A stretch of DNA of 64,000 nucleotides from Solirubrobacteraceae bacterium (GTDB taxonomy: Bacteria; Actinomycetota; Thermoleophilia; Solirubrobacterales; Solirubrobacteraceae): the NCBI GenBank assembly GCA_030447505.1, contig JAUJOT010000001.1:290295-354294 (forward strand), read 5' to 3'. A program made the position numbers and the translations under genes. The stretch's first letter is position 1. Each line of letters begins with the position of its first letter. The notes under the pieces were generated by a model. It saw only the letters and a program-made list of their open reading frames with translations, searched no databases and was not told the origin of the DNA. This document shows, piece after piece, positions 53,090-60,710 of this stretch.

Positions 53090-53441
53090 GGTCCTCCGCG
53101 TCCGCGACGAGGTGCTCCAGGCGATGTACTGGATGCACAGCGAGGGCATCTCGACGGAACCGACCGCGACCGAGCTCAGCCGCTTCCTGGCTGTGCCGGA
53201 CACCGTGCTGACGGCGTACCTCGATCGGTTCGTCGAAGACGGCCTGCTCGAGTGCGGCGGCGGACGGTATGTTCTCAGTCCGCGCGGCATGGAGAACGGC
53301 AAGCGGACGTTCGCCGACGAGATGGCCGACCTCACGCGGCCGACGCACGGCGAGTGCGACGCCGACTGCTGGTGTCATGATTCGCCGGAAGCCGCAGCAG
53401 AATGTCTCCACGAGCGGGTCGGTACCAGCCATTCCCACTGA
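53076..53441 (+). CDS. winged-helix protein with Cys/His-rich C-terminal tail
   Basis: A 121-residue protein. Residues about 8-72 form a winged helix (VRDEVLQAMYWMHSEGISTE, then YLDRFVEDGLLECGGGRYVL). The tail after residue 90 has His91, Cys94, Cys98, Cys100, His101, Cys110, His112, His119 and His121, in HGECDADCWCHDSPEAAAEC and HSH. It could sense or carry a metal such as nickel. It overlaps the CooC-type gene at its start and a PadR gene at its end, so it is part of this operon. Confidence 0.75.
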   Translation: MDELEVLRVRDEVLQAMYWMHSEGISTEPTATELSRFLAVPDTVLTAYLDRFVEDGLLECGGGRYVLSPRGMENGKRTFADEMADLTRPTHGECDADCWCHDSPEAAAECLHERVGTSHSH

Positions 53442-53817
53442 TCTCACAGCAGCGCAGGTCCTGCCCAAGAACTTCCTGCGCCCATGCCTGCTTCTGCTCC
53501 TGCGCGAGCAGCCGGCGCACGGCTATGACCTGCTCGAACGTCTGCGCCCGCTCGGTTTCAACCGCGACGACCCCGGCCGGCTGTACCGAGCCCTGCGCAC
53601 GCTCGAGACCGACGGGCTCGTGCACTCGGTGTGGGAGAAGTCGACGACCGGTCCCGACCGGCGCATGTACGAGCTGACCCGCACGGGCATGGAGGAACTG
53701 CACGCTTCGGCCGCGGCACTGATGGCAACCGACCAGATCCTCGGCGTGTTCCTCAGCCGCTACTCCGAGTTCGTCGCGCTGCAGCCGCGCAAGCGCACGC
53801 GAACTCGCAGCGATTGA
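53377..53817 (+). CDS. PadR family transcriptional regulator
   Basis: A protein of about 146 residues with the PadR winged helix: FLRPCLLLLLREQPAHGYDL, DPGRLYRALRTLETDGLVHS and a DRRMYELTRTGMEEL wing, then a dimerisation helix. The ATG at 53377 overlaps the upstream gene by 65 bp; no better start is visible between it and the domain. It lies between two CooC-like ATPase genes and likely controls this plus-strand cluster or the divergent hydrogenase 2. Confidence 0.8.
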   Translation: MIRRKPQQNVSTSGSVPAIPTDLTAAQVLPKNFLRPCLLLLLREQPAHGYDLLERLRPLGFNRDDPGRLYRALRTLETDGLVHSVWEKSTTGPDRRMYELTRTGMEELHASAAALMATDQILGVFLSRYSEFVALQPRKRTRTRSD

Positions 53818-53827
53818 CACTGCTGCG

Positions 53828-54622
53828 ATGACCACAGCAACGGCCGCTGGGATGCGGCTGGCCGTCGTCGGGAAGGGCGGCTCCGGCAAGTCCGTGGTCG
53901 CGGCCACTCTCGCGCGCCTGCTCGCGCGGCGCGGGCACCGCGTGCTCGCGCTGGACTCCGACACGCTTCCCGGATTGTCGATCAGCCTCGGTGCCGACGT
54001 GCCCGACGACGCGCCGCTGAACGCGGCCGCCGAGCGCAACGAGAAGGGCCGCTGGCACCTCGTCAAGGGTGTCGGCCCCGCGCGCGCGGTGCAGCGTTAC
54101 GCGACAGACGCACCCGACGGCGTGCGCCTGCTGCAGCTCGGCAAGACCGACAAGCGCGGCCTTGCGCCCAACAGGGCCTCGCACAATGCGTTCTACCAGG
54201 TCATTCACCGGCTCGGCGACGTGCGGTCGCTGGACGACTGGGTAATCCTCGGAGACCTCCCGGCGGGGCCGCGTCAGACCGCCTTTGACTGGGCGCCGTA
54301 CGCCCGGCGCTTCCTGCTCGTCGTGGAGCCGACATGGCAGTCGATGCTCACCGCGCGGCGCATCATCCGGATCGCGCGCGAGCAGCGCGACGACGCCGAG
54401 TTCTCGCTTGTCGTCAACAAGGTGACGCCCGAGGCGGATGTGCAGCGAGCAGAGCAGTTCCTCGGCGTGCCGCTGCTCGGCACCGTTCCCGCCGACGACG
54501 ATGTGCGCGCCGCGGAACGCGCGGGCGTCGCATTGCTGGACCTCGCGCCCGACGCGCCCGCCGTTCACGCGATCGAGCGGTTGGCGGACGCCCTAGATGT
54601 GCGTAACATAGACCGTCTATGA
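53828..54622 (+). CDS. MinD/CooC-like ATPase lacking the CxC motif (A-type, pair 1)
   Basis: A 264-residue P-loop ATPase with VVGKGGSGKSVVAATLARLL at the N-terminus and LALDSDTLPGLSISLG. It has no Cys at all, so it cannot bind metal the way CooC does. It carries ILGDLPAGPRQTAFDWAPYA, a motif shared with the protein at 60707-61555 but not with the CxC members. Its stop overlaps the next ATG by 4 bp, so it is made together with the CxC partner and may form a heterodimer with it. Confidence 0.85.
   Translation: MTTATAAGMRLAVVGKGGSGKSVVAATLARLLARRGHRVLALDSDTLPGLSISLGADVPDDAPLNAAAERNEKGRWHLVKGVGPARAVQRYATDAPDGVRLLQLGKTDKRGLAPNRASHNAFYQVIHRLGDVRSLDDWVILGDLPAGPRQTAFDWAPYARRFLLVVEPTWQSMLTARRIIRIAREQRDDAEFSLVVNKVTPEADVQRAEQFLGVPLLGTVPADDDVRAAERAGVALLDLAPDAPAVHAIERLADALDVRNIDRL
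54607..54621. promoter_or_regulatory. palindrome at the start of the CxC ATPase gene
   Basis: CATAGAC-C-GTCTATG is a palindrome with perfect 7-bp arms that includes the ATG at 54619. It could be an operator or an mRNA hairpin affecting translation. It lies inside coding sequence of the upstream gene, so chance is possible. Confidence 0.3.
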
Positions 54623-55359
54623 AAATCGTTGTCGCAGGAAAGGGTGGCGTCGGCAAGACGACCGTATCGGGCACGGTGTCGCGCGCGCTCGCGCGCGCGG
54701 GACATGATGTGCTCGCGCTCGATGCCGACACGAATCCGATGCTCGGCGTCTCGCTTGGTGTCGGCCCCGAGGAGACGGACCTCCTCGTCGCGGTGCGTCA
54801 GGGACTGGAGACCGGCGAGACCGAGCATGAGCAAACGACGGCGGGCTTCGTCGAGCGCTTCGGGCGCGATGCGCCCGACGGCGTGCGGCTCGTCGTCGCC
54901 TCCCGCATCGAACGCGCGAACCCCGGCTGCACATGCTGCGGCGTGTCTCCCGAGAGCCTGCTGCTCGAGCTCGAGTCCGACGGCAAGATCATCATCGGTG
55001 ACCTCGAGGCCGGTATCGGCACGGTGATGCGACTGCAGGAGGGCCAGGCCGACGTCGTGCTCGTCGTCGCGCAGCCGACCGCGAAGTCGCTGAACATCGC
55101 ACGGCGGGCCGTCGAGATGGCCGACGACCGCGGCGGGCGCGTGATCGTCATCGCCAATCGCGTGCGCGACGACGAGGATCTCGCAGTCATCCGCGAGGCG
55201 GTCGGCGAATGCGAGATGGTCGTCGTGCCCGACGACGCGGCGATCGCTCAAGCCGACCGCGAGGGCCGCGCAGCGATCGACGTCGACGAGAACTCGCCCG
55301 GCGTCAAGGTGCTGATCGAGCTCGCCGACCGGCTGGCGAGCATGGCTGTCCCGGCCTGA
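54619..55359 (+). CDS. CooC-type ATPase with CxCC motif (B-type, pair 1)
   Basis: A 246-residue CooC-family ATPase. Walker A is AGKGGVGKTTVSGTVSRALA and the metal motif is NPGCTCCGVS (Cys104, Cys106, Cys107). The switch region is IIGDLEAGIGTVMRLQEGQA and the adenine-binding part is VIVIANRVRDDEDL. It is very similar to the protein at 59943-60710. A nickel-loading role for the hydrogenases is inferred from the CooC family and the locus. It is the last gene of the plus-strand cluster and is followed by a hairpin. Confidence 0.9.
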   Translation: MKIVVAGKGGVGKTTVSGTVSRALARAGHDVLALDADTNPMLGVSLGVGPEETDLLVAVRQGLETGETEHEQTTAGFVERFGRDAPDGVRLVVASRIERANPGCTCCGVSPESLLLELESDGKIIIGDLEAGIGTVMRLQEGQADVVLVVAQPTAKSLNIARRAVEMADDRGGRVIVIANRVRDDEDLAVIREAVGECEMVVVPDDAAIAQADREGRAAIDVDENSPGVKVLIELADRLASMAVPA

Positions 55360-55370
55360 CGCAAGCTGGA

Positions 55371-55398
55371 GGTGACGGCTGCTCAGCGCACCGTCACC
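55371..55398. terminator. hairpin between convergent genes
   Basis: GGTGACGG and CCGTCACC form an 8-bp stem with a 12-base loop, just after the CxC ATPase gene and over the last codons of the convergent lipoprotein gene. It is a likely terminator. Confidence 0.4.
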
Positions 55399-56303
55399 TC
55401 GTTGATCATCCCCAGCTCCAGGTGCGGCGGCCCGCCGCCGCGCCCGCGTACGAAGCAGATCAGTGCGTACCTGCCCGCCGGCAGATCGAGTTGCGTGACC
55501 TGACGATCGCCGCCCTCGAGCACCGCGGTCTCACGCGTCTGCTCTGTGTCCACTGGCGGTGCGCCGATCGACGTGCGCGAGCCGAAGAACCGGCGCACGT
55601 CCTTGATGTCGGCAGCCGCCCGCATCGGGGTGAGGAACGCATGATGCTGCTGGGCGCCGGTGTTGTCGAAGTCCACGCTGTTGCGTCCGGCCCTCAGGCC
55701 GGAGACGCGAAACGAGAAGTCGAGGGCCTCGATCCGGGCGGGCGCGCGCGGTGGCGCGGGAACGGTACGCGGACCGGTGACGGTGAACGACGCGACGATC
55801 CCCGGCGTATCGAGGACCCCGGCGGCGTAGTAGCGGCCGGCCGGCAGCGCTTGCAGCGTGCTGCTCATCTCCCCTGGTTCGGTGAGGCTGACGCCACCGG
55901 CTGTCCGCAGCCAGTCCGGCTGTGGGTGCCTGATGCGCAGCGCCTCCCTGATGGTGTGATCTCCCTCGATCCTCCACAGCTGCGCCTTGCGCGGCGCGTC
56001 GCCGATGTTGCGCAGCCGGATCTCCACCAGCCCGCCCCGCACGCTGCGCGGCGCGCGGTAGCGGAACCGGCCCCGTCCGACGTCCTCGACGGTGATCGTC
56101 ATCCGGGCCGCGCTCGCGCGTGCGCCACGCAACCGATCGATCTTCGTGGTGCCGCCGGCCCGCGGCGCGACACCGCGTTCCTTTGCGGTCGGGGCTTCCT
56201 GCACGACGACGTCGTCGCCGCCGCCGCAGCCCGACAGCACGAGGGCCAGCACGAGCAGCGCCGATGTCGCTGATCGCAACGCAGCCGCACTCACGACCTC
56301 CAT
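55383..56303 (-). CDS. lipoprotein with cupredoxin-like or Ig-like domains
   Basis: A 306-residue exported protein with a hydrophobic N-terminus and lipobox L-V-L-S-G-C. Two beta-rich halves follow (about 65-175 and 180-306). They contain GGLVEIRLRNIGDAPRKAQL and AGRNSVDFDNTGAQQHHAFL, the strand patterns seen in cupredoxin-like domains. His residues in the second motif could bind metal, but a full copper site is not certain. It is convergent with the ATPase cluster and lies upstream of a PadR gene on the same strand. Confidence 0.7.
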   Translation of the reverse strand: MEVVSAAALRSATSALLVLALVLSGCGGGDDVVVQEAPTAKERGVAPRAGGTTKIDRLRGARASAARMTITVEDVGRGRFRYRAPRSVRGGLVEIRLRNIGDAPRKAQLWRIEGDHTIREALRIRHPQPDWLRTAGGVSLTEPGEMSSTLQALPAGRYYAAGVLDTPGIVASFTVTGPRTVPAPPRAPARIEALDFSFRVSGLRAGRNSVDFDNTGAQQHHAFLTPMRAAADIKDVRRFFGSRTSIGAPPVDTEQTRETAVLEGGDRQVTQLDLPAGRYALICFVRGRGGGPPHLELGMINEVTVR

Positions 56304-56327
56304 TGGATCATCCCGCTCCGACGGCGG

Positions 56328-56663
56328 TCAAGGCCGCCCGGGGTCGTTGCTCGGATCGCGTTCGAGCGCCATGAGGAACGCGTTCTGAGCGTCGCGCGTG
56401 CTCTTGATCGCTTCGCCCATTCGCGCCAGCTCGACGTGCCCCACCGCGGTGATGTCGTAGACGCGGCGCTTCGGGCCGGCCTTCGAGTGCATCCAGCGCG
56501 AGCAGAGCAAGCCAGCGCGCTCCATGTCGCGCAGGCTGCGATACATCACCGCCGGATCGAGCTCCATCGCGCGGATCCGGAGCTCGCGGCGCAACTCATA
56601 GCCGTAGCTGGCGCCGTCGCGCAGGAGAAGTAGAAGCCATGCCGTTCGAAGGTCTTTCTGCAT
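56328..56663 (-). CDS. PadR family transcriptional regulator
   Basis: A 111-residue PadR protein: DLRTAWLLLLLRDGASYGYE, LDPAVMYRSLRDMERAGLLC and the wing PKRRVYDITAVGHVELARMG. It is close to the regulator at 38462 (shared T-A-W-L-L-L-L-L and G-A-S-Y-G-Y-E-L-R-R). An inverted repeat lies 9 bp before its start, suggesting autoregulation and control of the divergent CobW-type gene. Confidence 0.88.
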   Translation of the reverse strand: MQKDLRTAWLLLLLRDGASYGYELRRELRIRAMELDPAVMYRSLRDMERAGLLCSRWMHSKAGPKRRVYDITAVGHVELARMGEAIKSTRDAQNAFLMALERDPSNDPGRP

Positions 56664-56671
56664 CGCGCGCA

Positions 56672-56690
56672 CTATGATCCAATCACATAG
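56672..56690. promoter_or_regulatory. inverted repeat upstream of padR-type gene
   Basis: CTATG-N9-CATAG lies between the divergent PadR and CobW-type genes, immediately before the PadR start. The spacing and AT content fit a PadR operator. Confidence 0.45.
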
Positions 56691-56789
56691 CGGCGCAGAT
56701 GCCCGGCGCAGTCCCCGCCCTCGCAGACAGAGCACCCAGTCGGCAACATCTTCTCCGTTTAGCCAGAACAGAAAGGAAGCGATGTCGTC

Positions 56790-57761
56790 GTGACAGAGCA
56801 GCTCGCCGCGCAGGGCCCGATTCCGATCACCGTCGTCACGGGCTTCCTCGGCGCCGGCAAGACGTCGCTGATCAACCGCCTCGTCACCGCGCGAGCGGGC
56901 GCCGAGCGGATTGGGGTCGTCGTCAACGAGGCGGGGGAGATCGGGCTCGACGGGCAGCTGCTGGGCGACGCGACCAACGATGTCGTCGAGATCGCCGACG
57001 GCTGCGTGTGTTGCACGAGCCAGGGCGAGCTGCTCGACGCGATCACGCGCTTGCATCGTGCCGCAGGGCAGCTCGATCGCATCATCGTCGAGACGAGCGG
57101 CCTTGCCGATCCCGGTCCCGTCGTCGACGCGCTGGCGAGCATCACCCACGTCCTGCGCCTGGACACGATGGTCACGGTCGTGGATGCCGTCCACATGCTC
57201 GACCAGCTCGATCGCGTCGACAGCCCCGAGGCGCGCCAGCAGCTTCAGCTCGCGACGCACGTCGTCGTCAGCAAGATCGACCTCGCGACGCAGGCCGACG
57301 TCGAGGGCGTGCGTGCGCGTGCCGGCAGCCTCAATCCCGACGCGCAGGTCATCGTCGCCGCGCGCGACGAGCTCGACGTCGAGCTACTGCTCGATCGCTT
57401 CGCGTTCGCGGCCGACGACGAACGCGCCGGAGGAGATCACGCTCACCATCACGACCATGATCATCTCGACGTGGAGATCTTCTCCGTCGAGCTCGCGGGC
57501 GAGCTCGATCCCGGCCGCTTCGAGGGCTGGCTCGGTGGGGTGCTCATGCTCAACGCGCCCGACGTCTTTCGCATCAAGGCGATCGTCGCGCTCGCCGGCG
57601 AGCCCCGGCGCCAGATCGTGCACGGTGTGCAGACGTACGTCGAACAGGGTCCCGGCGCGGAGTGGGAAGCCGGCGAGCCACGCACGAGCCGGATCGTCGT
57701 CATCGGGCGAAACCTCGAGTGCGAGCGCTGGCGCGACGAGCTCGAACGCTGCGTCAGCTGA
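56790..57761 (+). CDS. CobW/COG0523 family GTP-binding metallochaperone
   Basis: A 323-residue G3E GTPase. Walker A is TGFLGAGKTSLINR, the metal motif is DGCVCCTSQGE (Cys72, Cys74, Cys75) and the G4 motif is S-K-I-D-L rather than N-K-x-D. A His-rich stretch DHAHHHDHDH (about 225-234) precedes the CobW C-terminal domain. Members deliver Zn, Co or other metals; the His-rich loop is like that of HypB, so nickel supply to the hydrogenases is possible. It starts with GTG and is divergent from a PadR gene. Confidence 0.88.
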   Translation: MTEQLAAQGPIPITVVTGFLGAGKTSLINRLVTARAGAERIGVVVNEAGEIGLDGQLLGDATNDVVEIADGCVCCTSQGELLDAITRLHRAAGQLDRIIVETSGLADPGPVVDALASITHVLRLDTMVTVVDAVHMLDQLDRVDSPEARQQLQLATHVVVSKIDLATQADVEGVRARAGSLNPDAQVIVAARDELDVELLLDRFAFAADDERAGGDHAHHHDHDHLDVEIFSVELAGELDPGRFEGWLGGVLMLNAPDVFRIKAIVALAGEPRRQIVHGVQTYVEQGPGAEWEAGEPRTSRIVVIGRNLECERWRDELERCVS

Positions 57762-58457
57762 TCAGCGATGCAGCGCCGCTGCCGTGTAGACGATCTGGAT
57801 TGGTTCGCACCAGATCACGATCGAGCGCACGCGGTCCGGATCTACGCTGCGCGGCAGCACGTAGTTCTGCTCGCCGATCGTCGACTTGAGGGCGACGAGC
57901 GGTCCCAGCCGTCGCGCGGCGACCGCCTGCTTCGTCGTCCGTGGCCGCGCCGCGGCGCTCAGCCACACGAACAGATCGCCAGGTGCGCGCATCGCGGCGA
58001 GGGCAGGCTCGCGCAGCGGCGTGTCGACCTGCTGCTCGACGACGACGCTCCAGCGCCCGCCGCCGGAGACGCGCAGTTGCTGATCGCCGGTCTGCACCCA
58101 CGTCGCCTCGCCCGCGCCCGGACAGTGTCCGCCGGGCTTGTCGGCGGCCGTCCTTGGCGCCGGCTCGACGGCCAGCGCGAGGCGACCGCTCGAGCAGCGC
58201 CAGCGCGCGCGCCACTGGATCGCGCCGCGGGCGATGCTGACCCGATGGGCCGCCGGCGCAGTGCCGGCGAAGCGTGCGACCCGCTCCCAGCGCGGCGCCG
58301 CGCGGCGCGCGGTCCGAGTGAGGCTCGGCTCGCGGCTGACCTGCGTGAACGGATCTGACGCCGGGCGTGCCTTCGAGCCGCCGTCGTCGCCACCGCCGCA
58401 GTCCGTCGCGGCAAGCGCGGCGACGAGGACAACCCCGGCGCAGGCCGCTCGGCTCAC
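57762..58457 (-). CDS. secreted DM13-domain lipoprotein
   Basis: A 231-residue exported protein with a hydrophobic N-terminus and a Cys followed by Gly residues (A-T-D-C-G-G-G) that may be a lipobox. The C-terminal about 50 residues match a DM13 domain: LVALKSTIGEQNYVLPRSVD and SIVIWCEPIQIVYTAAAL, with the conserved Cys. The middle is beta-rich with a Cys pair. The GTG at 58457 overlaps the stop of the PAP2-type gene by 4 bp, so they form one operon. DM13 domains are proposed redox modules. Confidence 0.7.
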   Translation of the reverse strand: MSRAACAGVVLVAALAATDCGGGDDGGSKARPASDPFTQVSREPSLTRTARRAAPRWERVARFAGTAPAAHRVSIARGAIQWRARWRCSSGRLALAVEPAPRTAADKPGGHCPGAGEATWVQTGDQQLRVSGGGRWSVVVEQQVDTPLREPALAAMRAPGDLFVWLSAAARPRTTKQAVAARRLGPLVALKSTIGEQNYVLPRSVDPDRVRSIVIWCEPIQIVYTAAALHR

Positions 58458-59882
58458 GCCTGCGCACCGTCGCGCTTGGCGCGCTGCACGACGAGGTTGC
58501 CGACCTGGCGGCCCATCTTCAGACCCTCCTGGATGTCGATGTGCCAGTGCACGCCACCCCACAGGCGCGACATCGCGGCCTCGACCGCCCGCGCTCGCCA
58601 CATCTCGGCGTCGTCGGGGAACACGTGCGCGAGCACCTCGCCCGCAGCTCCCGAGTAGTTCGACGTGCCCGACGGATAGGCCGGAAACAGCGGCGTGTCG
58701 AGATACGGCTCCCAGGTCTTGTCCAGCCCGAGGTTGCGAATGGCGTTGATCGGTCGCGGATCCCACCAGCCGGTCTGGTACTTGGCGTTCCAGGCTGCGG
58801 CGCCGGCATCCGTCATCGCGACGTTCAGCATCGCGAACAGGCGCGCCTGCTGCGGCACGGAGAGGTTCTTGTCGCGTGTGTAGGCGATCGCGACCCTGTT
58901 CCAGACGCCGGCGGGAAGTGCGGTGCCGGGACCGGCTTCCCAGAACTTCGCCAGGCGCTTCTGCTCGGGCGTCAGCGCCTCCTTGACGCGCATCACGTCG
59001 CGGGCGTTGGCGATGAACTGCGGCGTGCCGTACTTCGGCGGAGCGGGCGGCTGAAAGCGGTCGACGGGATCCAGCAGCCATGTGTCCCACGTGCCGGCCA
59101 GGGGCTGGATCGGCTGCCCCGTCGAGCCGGGCGGGGCTCCCAGTGCTGCGGGCCGTGCGGCCGCTTGCCATTCCACTTGCGCGTGGAGCCGTCGTGCCTG
59201 GCCTTCTCGATGTACCGATCGGCGATCTCGCGGCCGAGCTTCAGGCCGGCTTGCACGTCACTCGGGTAGTTCGCTCCGGAGGCGACCCGAGCCTGTGCCA
59301 CGTCCTGCGCGCGCTCTTCGAGGCGCGCCTTCGGATACTCCGGATACAGGTGAGCGATGAGGCGCGACGCGACTCCGGCGATCGCGGCGTGCTCGGAGGG
59401 GTAGGACGGCTCGGCCGCGCGCTCGCCGGACTCGACGTCGGGCGCGGCACGCTCGTATTCGTACTTCCAGCGGCGGCGAGGACGGCGTCCTGGATCGCGG
59501 CGCTGACGTAGGAGTACGAGCGCGAAGAGCCCGGCGGGTCCTTCGGCCGGCGCGCGACAAGCTCCATCGTCTGCTCGAGCCACGGCTCGACGACCGGCGC
59601 CGAGCTGTACTCGCGCGCGAGCGCGATCTGCTCGGGCGTTCGGGCACGCAGCGCCGCTTCGAGCTCGCGGGCGTCGCGCCGGCCCGCCGCCGAGTCACTG
59701 CGCGGCGGCGGCGCAACGCGGATCTCGCCCGGCGAGGACAGAACCCACGTCTTCCACGATCCGGCCGTCGGCTCCGCCGGCGGTCACGCAACGCCGCTGT
59801 CGGACCCGCCACAGCCGGCTCCCAACACGCCGACGGCGACCGTCGCGAACACAGCCAGCAGGGAGATTCGGAGTCGACTCAT
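58454..59882 (-). pseudogene. tandem PAP2/vanadium haloperoxidase-like lipoprotein, disrupted
   Basis: Starting at 59882, a lipoprotein signal (LLAVFATVAVGVLGAGCGGS) is followed by an in-frame TGA at about residue 32, then a first PAP2-like domain that changes frame near 59478. It carries YPSEHAAIAGVASRL. Another frame change near 59113 leads to a second domain (GTWDTWLLDPVDRF, FPAYPSGTSNYSGAAGEVL, MSRLWGGVHWHIDIQEG) that stays open from 59176 to 58454. The two domains begin alike, so this was a tandem duplication. One stop and two frameshifts make it a likely pseudogene, unless the sequence has errors. The second half might still be translated. Confidence 0.65.
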
Positions 59883-59942
59883 TCAGTGATCGAACGATAG
59901 CTGGATAGTGCCTCAAACACTTACCCGCACCGCGAGACGAGC

Positions 59943-60710
59943 CTAGCGCTGCGACGCGGCGTACTTCTCGCGCGGGCGCGCGACGAGCCACTCGCTGATC
60001 TCGACGATCGCGCGGACGCCGGGCGACGTCTCGTCGAGGTCGATCGGCGCACGGCCCTCGGCGTCTGCGCGCGCGATGACCGCGTCCTCGGGCACGACCG
60101 CCATCTCGTGCTCACCGAGCACGCTGCGGATCGCGTCGAGATCGTCGGCGCTCGTGACGCGGTTGGCGACGACGAGGACCTTCGTCTCCCGCGCTACCGC
60201 GGCCTCCACCGCGCGGCGCGCGACCTCGATCGACTTCGGCGTCGGGTTCGCGACGACGAGCACCACGTCGAGGCTGCCGACCTCCATCCGCGTCAGCACG
60301 CCGATCCCGGCCTCGAGATCGCCGAGCACGGTACGCCCGCCGGCCTCGATTTCGCGTAGCAGCCGGTCGGCGCTGACGCCGCAGCACAGGCAGCCGTGGT
60401 CGGGCATGTCCACCCGGGAGGCGACGACGACGCGCACGCCGTCGGGCGCGTCCTCGCCGAAGCGCTCGATCAGTCCGTCGATCGTGTGCTCGTGGATCGC
60501 GTCCTCGGCTGCGCTCTCGCTGAGCTCCTGACGGATCCCGGCAAGCCGCTCGGTGCGGTCCATGCCGAGCCCGAGCGAGATCCCCAACATCGGGTTGACG
60601 TCGGCGTCGACGGCCATCACCGCATGGCCCGACCGCGCGAGCGCGCGAGCGATCGTTCCCGAGATCGTCGTCTTGCCCGCGCCGCCCTTGCCGGCTACCG
60701 CAATCTTCAT
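59943..60710 (-). CDS. CooC-type ATPase with CxCC motif (B-type, pair 2)
   Basis: A 255-residue CooC-family ATPase: AGKGGAGKTTISGTIARALA, metal motif DHGCLCCGVS (Cys107, Cys109, Cys110), and TVLGDLEAGIGVLTRMEVGS. It is close to the protein at 54619-55359. The ATG overlaps the stop of the A-type ATPase by 4 bp, exactly as in pair 1. It is the last gene of the ftsH-like operon. Nickel delivery to a hydrogenase is inferred. Confidence 0.9.
   Translation of the reverse strand: MKIAVAGKGGAGKTTISGTIARALARSGHAVMAVDADVNPMLGISLGLGMDRTERLAGIRQELSESAAEDAIHEHTIDGLIERFGEDAPDGVRVVVASRVDMPDHGCLCCGVSADRLLREIEAGGRTVLGDLEAGIGVLTRMEVGSLDVVLVVANPTPKSIEVARRAVEAAVARETKVLVVANRVTSADDLDAIRSVLGEHEMAVVPEDAVIARADAEGRAPIDLDETSPGVRAIVEISEWLVARPREKYAASQR

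Noticed and set aside
52319-55359. CooC-type genes as evidence for a nickel CO dehydrogenase
   Set aside because: No CooS/CODH catalytic gene is in the window, and the ATPases lie among hydrogenase genes, so CO metabolism is not supported here.
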